Shown here: positions 25,074 through 34,972 of the stretch, one piece after another
How the letters are laid out: every line of letters starts with the position of its first letter
How positions within the stretch are numbered: the stretch's first letter is position 1
Source: Burkholderia seminalis DSM 23518
GTDB taxonomy: Bacteria > Pseudomonadota > Gammaproteobacteria > Burkholderiales > Burkholderiaceae
Reading direction: 5' to 3'
NCBI RefSeq assembly: GCF_902832885.1
Contig: NZ_CADFDK010000003.1
Location: 124,001 to 188,000, forward strand
DNA length: 64,000 bases
Made by a program: the position numbers and the translations under genes
Notes under the pieces: generated by a model
What the model saw: only the letters and a program-made list of their open reading frames with translations
Told to the model about the DNA's origin: nothing
Database searches by the model: none

Positions 25074-26158
25074 TGCTCGACCACGGTTTCGACGCCGGCA
25101 GCGCGCGCGGCCCGAGGCGGATCGCGGTATTTCGCGCGCTGCAGCTCGGCGACATGCTGTGCGCGGTGCCCGCGTTGCGCGCGCTGCGGCACGGCGAGCC
25201 CGATGCGCGCATCACGCTGATCGGCCTGCCGTGGGCGCGCGAGTTCGCGTCGCGCTTCTCGGACTATATCGACGGCTTCATCGCGTTTCCCGGCGCGCCC
25301 GGGCTCGCCGAGCAGCCCGAACCCGACGCGGCCACGCGCGAGGCGTTCGTCGCCGAATGCCGTTCGCGCGACTTCGACCTCGCGATTCAGCTGCACGGCA
25401 GCGGCGCGCACACGAACGCGATCGTCGCGTCGCTCGGCGCGATGCGCACGGCCGGTTTCGTGCCGGCCGACGGCGGCACGACCGCGCTCGATTGCGCGCT
25501 CGCGTGGCGCGACGACGAACCGGAAGTGACGCGCTACCTGGCGCTCACCCGCAAGCTCGGCTACGCGGATCGCGGCGACCACCTCGAATTCCCGCTTGGC
25601 GGCCTCGACCATGCGCTGTGGCAGGTACTCAGCGACGAACACGCACTCGATCCGGGGCGCTACGTGATCGTCCATCCCGGCGCGCGGATGGCGTCGCGGC
25701 GCTGGCCGGTCGAACGCTTCGCGCTTGCCGCGCGGCAGCTTGCCGACGACGGCTGGCAGGTCGTGCTGACCGGCACGCGCGCGGAAATGGCGCTGGCCGG
25801 CGCATTCGCCGAGCGCCTCGCGCGGCCGTGCGTGAACCTGTGCGGGCGCACGCCGCTCGGTGCGCTCGCGGCCTTGATCGCCCGCGCGCGGCTGCTGTTG
25901 TGCAACGACACGGGCGTGTCGCATATCGCGGCGGCGCTCGGCACGCCGAGCGTCGTCGTCGCGTGCGGCAGCGATACCGCACGCTGGGCGCCGCTCGACG
26001 GCGCGCGCCATCGCGTGCTCGCCAATTATCCGGCGTGCCGGCCCTGTATGTTCGACACCTGCCCGTACGGGCACGAATGCGCGACGGCCATTGGCGTCGG
26101 CGACGTGATCGGCCAGGCGGGCGACCTGCTCGCGAAGGAGAGACGTCATGTCACGTAA
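25070..26158 (+). CDS. Glycosyltransferase family 9 (heptosyltransferase-like), second copy
   Basis: This is a 362-residue GT9 enzyme with FRALQLGDMLCAVPALRALR at the N-terminus. The donor block is VIVHPGARMASRRWP followed by LCNDTGVSHIAAALGTPS. It ends with the Cys-bearing CRPCMFDTCPYGHEC. It is only distantly similar to the GT9 at 21124, so the two probably add different residues. The ATG overlaps the previous stop, and its own 3' end overlaps the next gene by 11 bases. Confidence 0.88.
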   Translation: MMLDHGFDAGSARGPRRIAVFRALQLGDMLCAVPALRALRHGEPDARITLIGLPWAREFASRFSDYIDGFIAFPGAPGLAEQPEPDAATREAFVAECRSRDFDLAIQLHGSGAHTNAIVASLGAMRTAGFVPADGGTTALDCALAWRDDEPEVTRYLALTRKLGYADRGDHLEFPLGGLDHALWQVLSDEHALDPGRYVIVHPGARMASRRWPVERFALAARQLADDGWQVVLTGTRAEMALAGAFAERLARPCVNLCGRTPLGALAALIARARLLLCNDTGVSHIAAALGTPSVVVACGSDTARWAPLDGARHRVLANYPACRPCMFDTCPYGHECATAIGVGDVIGQAGDLLAKERRHVT

Positions 26159-27098
26159 GCGGTTGCGCGTGCTGACCTGGCACGTGCATGGCAACTACCT
26201 GTATTACCTGTCGCACGCGCCGCACGACTTCTACCTCGTGACGAAGCCACAGCATCCGCCCGGCTATGCGGGCCGGGTCGGGCACCTGCCGTGGGGCGAC
26301 AACGTGCACGAGGTGCCGGTCGAGTGCGTGCGCGACACCGAATTCGACTGCGTGCTGTACCAGCATGCGAATCATTACCGGCACGACCGCCTGCGGCTGC
26401 TGAGCGACGCGCAGCGCGCGCTGCCGACGCTGTTCGTCGAGCACGACCCGCCGCGCGAACATCCGACCGACACGCTGCACCCGGTGCAGGACCCGAACGT
26501 GTTGCTCGTGCACGTGACGGCGTTCAACGCGCTGATGTGGGACAGCGGCGTGACGCCGACCCGCGTGATCGAGCACGGCGTGCCGACGCCCGAGGGCGTC
26601 GAGTATCGCGGCACGCTGCCGAAGGGCGTGACGGTGGTGAACCATCTCGCGCGGCGCGGCCGGCGCCTCGGCGCGGACCTGTTCGAGGCCGTGCGTCACA
26701 GCGTGCCGATCGACCTGGTCGGGATGGGATCGGCCGAACTCGGCGGGATCGGCGAGGTGCCGAACCCGGCGCTGCCGCAGTTCCTGTCGCACTACCGGTT
26801 CTTCTTCAACCCGATCCGCTACACGAGCCTCGGGCTCGCGGTGATCGAGGCGATGATGATCGGGCTGCCGATCGTCGCGCTCGCGACGACCGAGATGGCG
26901 CAGCTCGTCCGGAGCGGCTTCAACGGCGTGGCCGATACGCGGTTGAGCGTGCTGGTCGATGCGATGCGCATGCTGATCCGCGAGCCGGAACTCGCGCGCG
27001 AGTGGGGCGCGGCTGCGCGCCGCGACGCCTGCGAACGCTTCGGCATCGAACGGTTCGCGCGCGACTGGGACGCGGCGCTGCGCGATGTGACCGCGTGA
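26148..27098 (+). CDS. Glycosyltransferase, GT-B fold (family 1/4-like)
   Basis: This is a 316-residue enzyme with a C-terminal donor domain (SLGLAVIEAMMIGLPIVALA, then REWGAAARRDACERFG) as in family 4 transferases. The N-terminal part (LRVLTWHVHGNYLYYLSHAP) is characteristic of a small subgroup. It is the last gene of the overlapping operon begun at 19776 and converges with the activator gene at 27109 (11-base gap). Confidence 0.85.
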   Translation: MSRKRLRVLTWHVHGNYLYYLSHAPHDFYLVTKPQHPPGYAGRVGHLPWGDNVHEVPVECVRDTEFDCVLYQHANHYRHDRLRLLSDAQRALPTLFVEHDPPREHPTDTLHPVQDPNVLLVHVTAFNALMWDSGVTPTRVIEHGVPTPEGVEYRGTLPKGVTVVNHLARRGRRLGADLFEAVRHSVPIDLVGMGSAELGGIGEVPNPALPQFLSHYRFFFNPIRYTSLGLAVIEAMMIGLPIVALATTEMAQLVRSGFNGVADTRLSVLVDAMRMLIREPELAREWGAAARRDACERFGIERFARDWDAALRDVTA

Positions 27099-27108
27099 CG
27101 CGCGCCGC

Positions 27109-28137
<1,029 letters not shown>

Positions 28138-28381
28138 GATGTGAGATCGAATTGGGAAAATATGACCGAATGCGTCGAAGCTGGATGAAAAAATGACGTG
28201 GCACACGTCGTTTTTCATGTATCGAGGATACATTTTGAGCCAATTTCGCGGCATTGAATCTGGCAATGCAGGTAGCGTCGACAGATAGATTTATTAGATG
28301 AACGACGAATGCGCAACCTCGTTCTTCTATACTGCCTAAGCACTTGTTTGTCAGTGCAGGACAGCTTGTCTGCCCGTTCGC

Positions 28382-28436
28382 GTACGGCGCAAAACGCGCC
28401 GCCGCGGCCTGCGCGGCGGCGCGTTTTGCGCCGTAC
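28382..28436. repeat. Perfect inverted repeat, 25-base arms, 5-base loop
   Basis: Arms at 28382-28406 and 28412-28436 are exactly complementary and contain GCGCAAAACGCGCC. It sits 53 bases before the ATG of the receiver-type activator, in the 351-base gap between the two activator genes. There is no T run on either side, so it is not a simple terminator. It may form a hairpin in the leader of the activator mRNA or serve as a protein site. Nothing else clear was found in the gap. Confidence 0.7.
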
Positions 28437-28488
28437 CTGTCGCGGTGCCGGCCGACGATCGCGCCGGGCCGCATTTCAAGGAGCCTCG

Positions 28489-29856
28489 ATGCCATATGTC
28501 CTGATCGTCGAAGACGATGCCGATACGCGAACGATGCTGGCCACGCTTGCGCGCACGCAGCAGCTTGCGTGCGATACGGCGGCCACGCTCGAAGAGGCGC
28601 GTACGCTGGTCTCGACGAATACGCCCGATCTCGTGCTGTGCGATCTCGTGCTGCCGGACGGCAACGGCATGGATCTGTTCGACGCGTTGCCCAAGCGCGC
28701 GCATTGCGAAATGGTGTTGACCACCGGCCACGCGAGCCTGGAAACCGCGATCGACGCATTGCGGCGCGGCGCGACCGACTATCTGGTGAAGCCGCTCAAC
28801 ATGCAGCGGCTGAACAGCATCTTTGCGCGCGTGCCGCGCACGACCGCGCTGCACGAGGAAATCGCGGAGCTGCGCTCGGAGCTGAAGCGCCTCGGCCGCT
28901 TCGGCCGCATGCTCGGCAGTTCGCCCGCGATGCAGGCCGTCTACGACGCGATCGGGCGTGTGGCGCGCACCGAGGCGTCGGTCCTGCTCACCGGCGAATC
29001 GGGCACCGGCAAGGAACTCGCCGCGCAGACCGTGCACGACCTGAGCCTGCGCCGCCGCGGTCCGTTCCTCGCGGTGAACTGCGGCGCGATCGCCGCGAAC
29101 CTCGTCGAGAGCGAGATGTTCGGCCACGACCGCGGCAGCTTCACCGGCGCGGAACGCCAGCACAAGGGCTTCTTCGAACGCGCGGACGGCGGCACGCTGT
29201 TTCTCGACGAGATCACCGAAATGCCGCTCGAATCGCAGGTCAAGCTGTTGCGCGTGCTGGAAACGGGGCGCCTCACGCGGCTCGGCTCGACGCGCGAGAT
29301 CGACGTCGACGTGCGCATCGTCGCCGCGACGAACCGCGATCCGGAAGCCGCGATGGCGGACGGCAAGCTGCGGCCCGACCTGTTCCACCGGATCAACGTG
29401 TTCCCGATTCCGCTGCCGTCGCTGCGCGAGCGCGGCGACGACATCCCGATGCTCGCGGATGCGTTCCTGCAGCGCTACAACGAGGAAAGCGGCCGCAACC
29501 TGCGTTTCGCGCCGGCCGCGCGCGAAGCGCTGAAGACCTACGAGTGGCCCGGCAACGTGCGTGAGCTGCGCAACTTCGTGCAGCGCGCGAGCATCTTCAC
29601 CGATGGCGACGTGATCGACACGCTGCCGCCGCCGATCATGGACGAGCTGTCGAACATGGTCGATTCGCACGAGGATCGCGTGACGGTGCCGTTCGGCACG
29701 CCGCTCGAGGAAGTCGACCGCAAGCTGATCCTCGGCACGATCGCCCAGTGCGGCGGCGTGAAGGCGCAGGCGGCCGAGGTGCTCGACGTCAGCCTGAAGA
29801 CGATCTACAACCGGCTCGCGCAACTGGAAGACGAAGCGGAAAAACCGGATTCCTGA
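28489..29856 (+). CDS. Sigma-54-dependent response regulator (receiver - AAA+ - Fis HTH)
   Basis: This is a 455-residue NtrC-family activator. The receiver domain has VEDDAD, phospho-acceptor D52 in LCDLVLPDG and Lys in YLVKPLN. The AAA+ domain has GESGTGKE at about 169 and GSFTGA as the sigma-54 loop. The C-terminal HTH reads QAAEVLDVSLKTIYNRL, nearly the same recognition helix as the activator on the other strand. AAGGAG precedes the ATG at 28489. It likely drives the sigma-54 promoters in this window when phosphorylated by one of the nearby kinases; this is inferred from context. Confidence 0.92.
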   Translation: MPYVLIVEDDADTRTMLATLARTQQLACDTAATLEEARTLVSTNTPDLVLCDLVLPDGNGMDLFDALPKRAHCEMVLTTGHASLETAIDALRRGATDYLVKPLNMQRLNSIFARVPRTTALHEEIAELRSELKRLGRFGRMLGSSPAMQAVYDAIGRVARTEASVLLTGESGTGKELAAQTVHDLSLRRRGPFLAVNCGAIAANLVESEMFGHDRGSFTGAERQHKGFFERADGGTLFLDEITEMPLESQVKLLRVLETGRLTRLGSTREIDVDVRIVAATNRDPEAAMADGKLRPDLFHRINVFPIPLPSLRERGDDIPMLADAFLQRYNEESGRNLRFAPAAREALKTYEWPGNVRELRNFVQRASIFTDGDVIDTLPPPIMDELSNMVDSHEDRVTVPFGTPLEEVDRKLILGTIAQCGGVKAQAAEVLDVSLKTIYNRLAQLEDEAEKPDS

Positions 29857-29873
29857 TGCCGTCGCGATCGCGC

Positions 29874-30797
29874 TCATGCTCCCGTTCCCGTATCACGACG
29901 CGTCTCGCGATCGAGACGGCGGCGCATGCGTTCGATCTGCGGCGCGATCGCACGCCGTTCGCGCAGGATCCACGGCAGGCCGGCGAACGTGCGCGCGATC
30001 GCGCGTTCGCGGCGCAGCAGCGGCAGCCGGCGCACGGTGTGCAGCCATGCTGGCGCGGCCGGCCACCGGAGCCATGCGGTCCACACCGCGTTGCGGGCGG
30101 CGACGCTGGCGCGTGCCGGCCCGTCCCGGCGCGGCGACGGGTAGTGATGCACCGTGAGATGAGACGCATACACGAGCCAGTGGCCGGCACCGTACAGGTC
30201 GAACGCGAGCAGCGCTTCCTCGCCGCCGAGGAAGTAGCGCGGGTGATAGCCGCCTGCTTGCACGAACGCGTCGCGCCGGAATGCGGTCGCGCCGGCCAGC
30301 AGCCCGAGGATCGGGCGGCCGGGGAGCGCGACGGGGGCGTCGAGTGGGCTGTCGGCCATCGTCCGACAGGTCGGGTCCTCGCGCTGTGCGGGGCCAACCA
30401 GCACGCGCGCCGTGACGGCCGCGACGTGCGGATACGCATCGAGCAGGTTCGCGGCTTCGGCGATCGAACCGGGCGCCCACCACGTGTCGTCGTCGCAGAA
30501 CGCGACGTGGCGCGTGCGCGCGACGGCCGCGCCGAGATTGCGGCCGGCGGCCCCGAGATTGGCCGGCGCATGCACGAGCGTCGCGTGCGCGAAGCGGTCG
30601 CGAATCAGCGCGGCCGTCTCGTGGTCCGATGCATTGTCGACGACGACGATCGCCGGCCGGTCGGGCAGCGAGGTGAGTCGCGCCAGCGTGCGCGCGAGTT
30701 CGGCCGTGCGCCGGCAGGTCAGCACGACGGCGGTCACGCGCGGCTCGGCCGGCGGCAGCGCGACGCGCGCGGGCGTTACGCGGATGTGACGTCGCAT
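29874..30797 (-). CDS. Glycosyltransferase family 2
   Basis: This is a 307-residue GT-A transferase with VTAVVLTCRRTAELARTLAR, AIVVVDNASD and the metal site VAFCDDDTWWAPGS. A later block (AFRRDAFVQAGGYHPRYFLG, then GEEALLAFDLY) is typical of GT2 enzymes acting on polysaccharide or glycolipid. The start at 30797 overlaps the end of the PIG-L gene by 22 bases, so they form one transcript. Sugar specificity is unknown. Confidence 0.85.
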   Translation of the reverse strand: MRRHIRVTPARVALPPAEPRVTAVVLTCRRTAELARTLARLTSLPDRPAIVVVDNASDHETAALIRDRFAHATLVHAPANLGAAGRNLGAAVARTRHVAFCDDDTWWAPGSIAEAANLLDAYPHVAAVTARVLVGPAQREDPTCRTMADSPLDAPVALPGRPILGLLAGATAFRRDAFVQAGGYHPRYFLGGEEALLAFDLYGAGHWLVYASHLTVHHYPSPRRDGPARASVAARNAVWTAWLRWPAAPAWLHTVRRLPLLRRERAIARTFAGLPWILRERRAIAPQIERMRRRLDRETRRDTGTGA

Positions 30798-31486
30798 GTG
30801 AGCCGCCAGTACATTTCGGGTTCGTGGAGATCGGCGCGCATATGAGGCTCGAACAGCGCAACCTGGCTCGCGTACGCGGCGACGGCGGCGGCTTTCGCGG
30901 CGGCGCCGCGCGACTGGCTGCCGGCCGGTGCGCCGACCGGATGCGCGATCCAGCCGCGTTCGCGCCAGTCGATCACGCGTTGGGCCATCAGGCCGCGGAT
31001 ACGGCGATACGGCACGTCTTCGTAGAAGCGCCAGACGCGCGACGCGTGCTCCGGCATGTCCGCGTTGTGCGGCAGCAGCGACAGCACGGCCTGCTGCACC
31101 TTCAGGTGATCGCGATGGAACAGGCCAACCGGCGCAAGCACGCCGAAGCCGTCGTGGGTATCGATCGCATCGGCCACGCGCGCGGCGATGGCGGTCGAGG
31201 CGGCCGGCACGCCGTACTGGTCGTCGAGGAAGTCGAGCCAGACGGGGTGCGCGCCGAGCAGTGCGAGCGCGCGGGCGTCCTCGGCGCGGCGCGCGCGCAC
31301 GGCTTCGTCGGCGAAGTCGAAGCCGGCGCGGCGATCCCAGGGCGGTGCGGGCGTGCCGCGCGGCGGAATGCCCGCGAAGACGGTGACGACGATCGAACCG
31401 GGCGCTTGCGCGAGCAGTTGACCGCAACTGAAGACGGCATCGTCGAGATGCGGCGAGACGACGAGCCAGCGTGTCGGAATGTTCAT
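30776..31486 (-). CDS. PIG-L family N-acetylglucosaminyl deacetylase-like protein
   Basis: This is a 236-residue zinc-dependent deacetylase of the PIG-L/LmbE family. The metal motif SPHLDDAVFSCG lies near residue 10 and the distal FHRDHLKVQ carries the third ligand. Enzymes of this family deacetylate GlcNAc-linked substrates in glycolipid or thiol biosynthesis. The start at 31486 begins just before the conserved strand; the ribosome site (GGGAAC) is weak. Paired with a GT2, it probably modifies an envelope glycan. Confidence 0.87.
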   Translation of the reverse strand: MNIPTRWLVVSPHLDDAVFSCGQLLAQAPGSIVVTVFAGIPPRGTPAPPWDRRAGFDFADEAVRARRAEDARALALLGAHPVWLDFLDDQYGVPAASTAIAARVADAIDTHDGFGVLAPVGLFHRDHLKVQQAVLSLLPHNADMPEHASRVWRFYEDVPYRRIRGLMAQRVIDWRERGWIAHPVGAPAGSQSRGAAAKAAAVAAYASQVALFEPHMRADLHEPEMYWRLTCDVTSA

Positions 31487-31537
31487 GACGTGACGGTTCC
31501 CGTGGTGGGCGGCTGCGCCGCGGGTTCCGACGGGCCC

Positions 31538-31551
31538 GCACGCGCCGTGCC
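31538..31551 (-). promoter_or_regulatory. Candidate sigma-54 promoter (GGCACGGCGCGTGC), minus strand
   Basis: It has correct N10 spacing with a good -24 element, but a GTGC rather than TTGC -12 element. Predicted start is about 31526, 40 bases before the PIG-L gene. Confidence 0.4.
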
Positions 31552-31587
31552 TGCCCGCCGCCGGTGTTCCCGCGAGGAGCGTATCCG

Positions 31588-33900
31588 ATGATCGACTTGA
31601 TCCGGCCGCCGGCCGGAAACTACGCAACGGCGGTGATGCTGGTCGCGATCGCGACCGTGCTGCAGGCGCTCGCGATCCGTTTCGGCGGCGTGAACCTGCC
31701 GTTCGCTCTGTACTACCCGCTGCTCGCCGGCGCCGCATGGGCGACGTCGTTCCTGTTCGGCGTCGTGTCGACCGTCGTGAGTGGATTGCTCGTGTGGACG
31801 CTGTTCCTGTCCGATCCGGCTGCCTATCCCGCTCCGCTGCCCGAACGGCTTGTGCAGCTTGGTACCTTCTTGCTCGTCGGTGCGCTGGTTTGCGCGATCG
31901 CGTCGATGTTGCGACACACTCGGGTCGCGAACGACCGCGTGCGCCGCCACGAGGCCGCCGCGCGCCGGCAGCTCGAAGCGGTGCTGCGCGCGCTGCCGCA
32001 CGGCGTGATCGCGACCGATACGAAAGGGCGGGTGACCTACATCAACGCAGCGGCGGCCGAACTCGCCGGCTGCCGGCCGGACGACGCGGCGGGGCGGCCC
32101 GTGCGCGACGTGCTGAAAATCGTCGACCGTGACGGGCGCCGCGTGCAGACGACGCCGCTCGACCGCGCGCTCGATGGCGCGGACGCCGTGTCCGACCGGC
32201 ACTGGCTGCAACCGGATGGCGCTGGCGAGCCGGTACCGATCGTCGAGGTGGCGTCGCCGCTCGGCGACGCGGACGGCAACGTCGGCGGCGCGGTGCTGCT
32301 GCTGCGCGACGCCGGCGCGGATCGCGCGCGCGTCGACGCGTCGCGGTTGCAGCATGCGGTCGTCGACGCGTCGCCGGATGCGATCGTCGGCATCGACGCG
32401 AGCGGTCGCATTGCCAGCTGGAATGCAGCTGCTCAGCGGATCTTCGGCTACGACGAGGCGGACGCGCGCGGCCGCATGTTCGACACGTTGATCGCGATGC
32501 GCTGGTTGCGGCGCAATCCGCTGACCGCATCGTTCGACGCGATGCGCGAACCGGTCGGGCCGCTCGAGTTGCTGTGCGTGCGGCGCGACGGCCGGCGTTT
32601 TCGCGCGACCATGTCGGCGTGCCCGGTACGCGGCAACGCGCGCGAATGCGTCGCGCTGTCGCTGACATTGCGCGAAACCGGTGCGCAGCGCCGTCGCGAC
32701 CTCCGCGCACAGCGTTCGCTGCAGGGCGCGCGCGATGCGCGCGACCAGGCTGACACGTCGAACCGGCTGAAGGACGAACTGCTGGCGACGGTATCGCACG
32801 AACTGCGCACGCCGCTGAACGTGATCTACGGCTGGATCGAGGTGCTGCGCAATTCCGGCGATCACGCGCTGCAGCACCAGGCCGTCGACGCGATCGACCG
32901 CAGCGCGCGCTCGCTCACGCGGATGGTCGGCGACATTCTCGATGCATCGTCGCTCGCGACCGGCAAGCTGCGGCTCGACACGACGCCAGTCGACCTCGTG
33001 CGGCTGTTTTCCGATTCGGTAGGCACGTTCCAGACGGCCGCGTCGTCGGCCGGCATCGCGCTCGAATTCGATTGCGACGCCGCGTCGTGCATCGTGTCGG
33101 GCGACGCCGAGCGCTTGCGGCAGATGCTGTCGAACCTCACGTCGAATGCGCTGAAATTCACGCCGGGCGGCGGCAGCGTGACGGTCCGGCTCGCGCGCGA
33201 CGACACGCGCGCGGTGTTGACCGTCGCCGATACCGGGCAGGGCGTCGCGCCGGAATTCGTCCCGTACGTTTTCGACATGTTCCGCCGCGCGGACGATTCG
33301 CCCGCATCGTCGCGGCGCGGGCTTGGGCTTGGCCTGTCGATCGTGCGGCATATCGCCGAACTGCACGGCGGCCGCGTGACCGTGGCGAGCGCGGGCCGCA
33401 ATCGCGGCACGACCTTCACGGTGACGCTGCCTGCCGGCTGGCAACCCGCAGGCGCGATGGCGTGGGGCATCGCGCAGGCGGTCAGGGAGCCGCGCGAGCC
33501 GTTCGCGCTCGATGCGCAGCGGATCCTGATCGTCGACGACGATGCGACGACGCGCGCGAGCCTCACGGCCGCGCTGACCACCTTCGGCGCGGCCGTCGCG
33601 ATCGCGTCGTCGGGCCGCGAAGCGCTCGCGGTGGCCGCCGACATGCGGCCGACCGTGGTGCTGTCCGATCTCGCGATGCCCGACGGCGACGGCTTCTGGC
33701 TGCTCGACGCGTTGCGGCGCGGGTCGACGAACGGCAGCGGCGGCCAGGCCGACGTGTGCGTGCTGGCCGTCACCGCGCACGCGGGCCCCGCCGACGAACG
33801 TCGCGCGCTGGAGGCGGGGTTCGACGGTTACCTGTGCAAGCCGGTCGACGTACGCGAGCTGGCAAGCAAGATCGCGCACGCGACGAAGCGCGACGGCTGA
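31588..33900 (+). CDS. Membrane hybrid histidine kinase (DUF4118-like - PAS - PAS - HisKA - HATPase - receiver)
   Basis: This is a 770-residue hybrid kinase. Residues 10-115 hold several transmembrane helices of the KdpD/DUF4118 type (VLQALAIRFGGVNLPFALYY). Two PAS domains follow at about 135-240 and 255-370. H404 lies in TVSHELRTPLNVIYGW; the ATPase G-box is RRGLGLGLSIVRHIAELHGG. The receiver has ILIVDDDATTR and D694 in LSDLAMPDGDG. GAGGAG precedes the ATG at 31588. It lies next to glycan genes and 1.7 kb from the receiver-type activator, making it a candidate partner. Confidence 0.9.
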   Translation: MIDLIRPPAGNYATAVMLVAIATVLQALAIRFGGVNLPFALYYPLLAGAAWATSFLFGVVSTVVSGLLVWTLFLSDPAAYPAPLPERLVQLGTFLLVGALVCAIASMLRHTRVANDRVRRHEAAARRQLEAVLRALPHGVIATDTKGRVTYINAAAAELAGCRPDDAAGRPVRDVLKIVDRDGRRVQTTPLDRALDGADAVSDRHWLQPDGAGEPVPIVEVASPLGDADGNVGGAVLLLRDAGADRARVDASRLQHAVVDASPDAIVGIDASGRIASWNAAAQRIFGYDEADARGRMFDTLIAMRWLRRNPLTASFDAMREPVGPLELLCVRRDGRRFRATMSACPVRGNARECVALSLTLRETGAQRRRDLRAQRSLQGARDARDQADTSNRLKDELLATVSHELRTPLNVIYGWIEVLRNSGDHALQHQAVDAIDRSARSLTRMVGDILDASSLATGKLRLDTTPVDLVRLFSDSVGTFQTAASSAGIALEFDCDAASCIVSGDAERLRQMLSNLTSNALKFTPGGGSVTVRLARDDTRAVLTVADTGQGVAPEFVPYVFDMFRRADDSPASSRRGLGLGLSIVRHIAELHGGRVTVASAGRNRGTTFTVTLPAGWQPAGAMAWGIAQAVREPREPFALDAQRILIVDDDATTRASLTAALTTFGAAVAIASSGREALAVAADMRPTVVLSDLAMPDGDGFWLLDALRRGSTNGSGGQADVCVLAVTAHAGPADERRALEAGFDGYLCKPVDVRELASKIAHATKRDG

Positions 33901-33925
33901 CGCGCCGGCCGGGGCCGACAAGGCG

Positions 33926-34972
33926 TCACGTCGCGGGAGCCGGCCGGTTCTGCGTATGCACCTGCGCGAGCAGGTGCGACGCGATCCGCGTGCTGCGCAC
34001 GAGGTCGCCGGGCGCATGGTGCGTGACCTGGCGCTGGATGAAATACCGGGCGGTGTGCGCGAGCCCGTTCGCCAGCGGCGTCGTCGCACGCCAGCCGAGC
34101 CGCCGATGCGCGGCGTCCAGGTTCGGCCGCCGCTGGCGCGGATCGTCGGACGGCAGCGGCCGGAACTCGATCGGCACCGTCGTGCCGACGATCCGCACGA
34201 CCTCGCGCGCGACGTCGATCATCGCGATCTCGACGTCGCTGCCGAGATTGACCGGCTCGCACGCATCTCCCGGCTCCGCCATCAGCCGCATCAGCGCATC
34301 GACCATGTCGTCCACGTAGCAGAACGAGCGCGTCTGCCGGCCGTCGCCATACACGGTCAGCGGCGCTTCGGCGAGCGCCTGCGTGACGAAGTTCGACACG
34401 ACGCGTCCGTCGGCCGGATGCATGCGCGGGCCGTAAGTGTTGAAGATCCGCGCGATCCGCACGTCGACGCCGTACTGGCGGTGATAGTCCATGAACAGCG
34501 TTTCCGCGCAGCGCTTGCCTTCGTCGTAGCACGCACGGACACCGGTCGGGTTCACGCGGCCGCAATACCCTTCGTCCTGCGGATGGACATCGGGGTCGCC
34601 GTACACCTCGCTCGTCGACGCCTGCAGGATGCGCGCCTTCACGCGCTTCGCGAGGCCAAGCAGGTTGATCGCGCCGTGTACGCTGGTTTTCGTCGTCTGC
34701 ACGGGGTCGCGCTGGTAGTGGACGGGCGACGCGGGGCACGCGAGGTTGTAGATCTCGTCGACCTCGACATAGAGCGGAAACGTCACGTCGTGCCGCATCA
34801 GTTCGAAGTTGGGGGCGTCGAGCAGGTGCGCGATGTTGTCGCGGGTGCCCGTGTAGAAGTTGTCGACGCACAGCACGTCGTCGCCGGCCGTCACGAGGCG
34901 TTCGCACAGATGCGAACCGAGAAAGCCGGCGCCGCCGGTCACGAGCACGCGTTTTCGATCGTGGCCCTTCAT
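33926..34972 (-). CDS. UDP-glucuronate decarboxylase (UDP-xylose synthase), extended SDR
   Basis: This is a 348-residue extended SDR with [15 protein letters not shown] at the N-terminus, the family block [20 protein letters not shown], and catalytic YDEGK in [12 protein letters not shown]. This combination is the UDP-glucuronate decarboxylase signature, giving UDP-xylose. AAGGAG lies upstream, and the start overlaps the previous stop as TAATG, so translation is coupled to the glycosyltransferase. It probably makes the donor for a xylose-containing polymer. Confidence 0.9.
   Translation of the reverse strand: MKGHDRKRVLVTGGAGFLGSHLCERLVTAGDDVLCVDNFYTGTRDNIAHLLDAPNFELMRHDVTFPLYVEVDEIYNLACPASPVHYQRDPVQTTKTSVHGAINLLGLAKRVKARILQASTSEVYGDPDVHPQDEGYCGRVNPTGVRACYDEGKRCAETLFMDYHRQYGVDVRIARIFNTYGPRMHPADGRVVSNFVTQALAEAPLTVYGDGRQTRSFCYVDDMVDALMRLMAEPGDACEPVNLGSDVEIAMIDVAREVVRIVGTTVPIEFRPLPSDDPRQRRPNLDAAHRRLGWRATTPLANGLAHTARYFIQRQVTHHAPGDLVRSTRIASHLLAQVHTQNRPAPAT

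Noticed and set aside
28199-28220. TGGCACACGTCG before the activator as a sigma-54 promoter
   Set aside because: The -24 element is good, but TT stands where the -12 GC should be, so the activators do not appear to be sigma-54 controlled.
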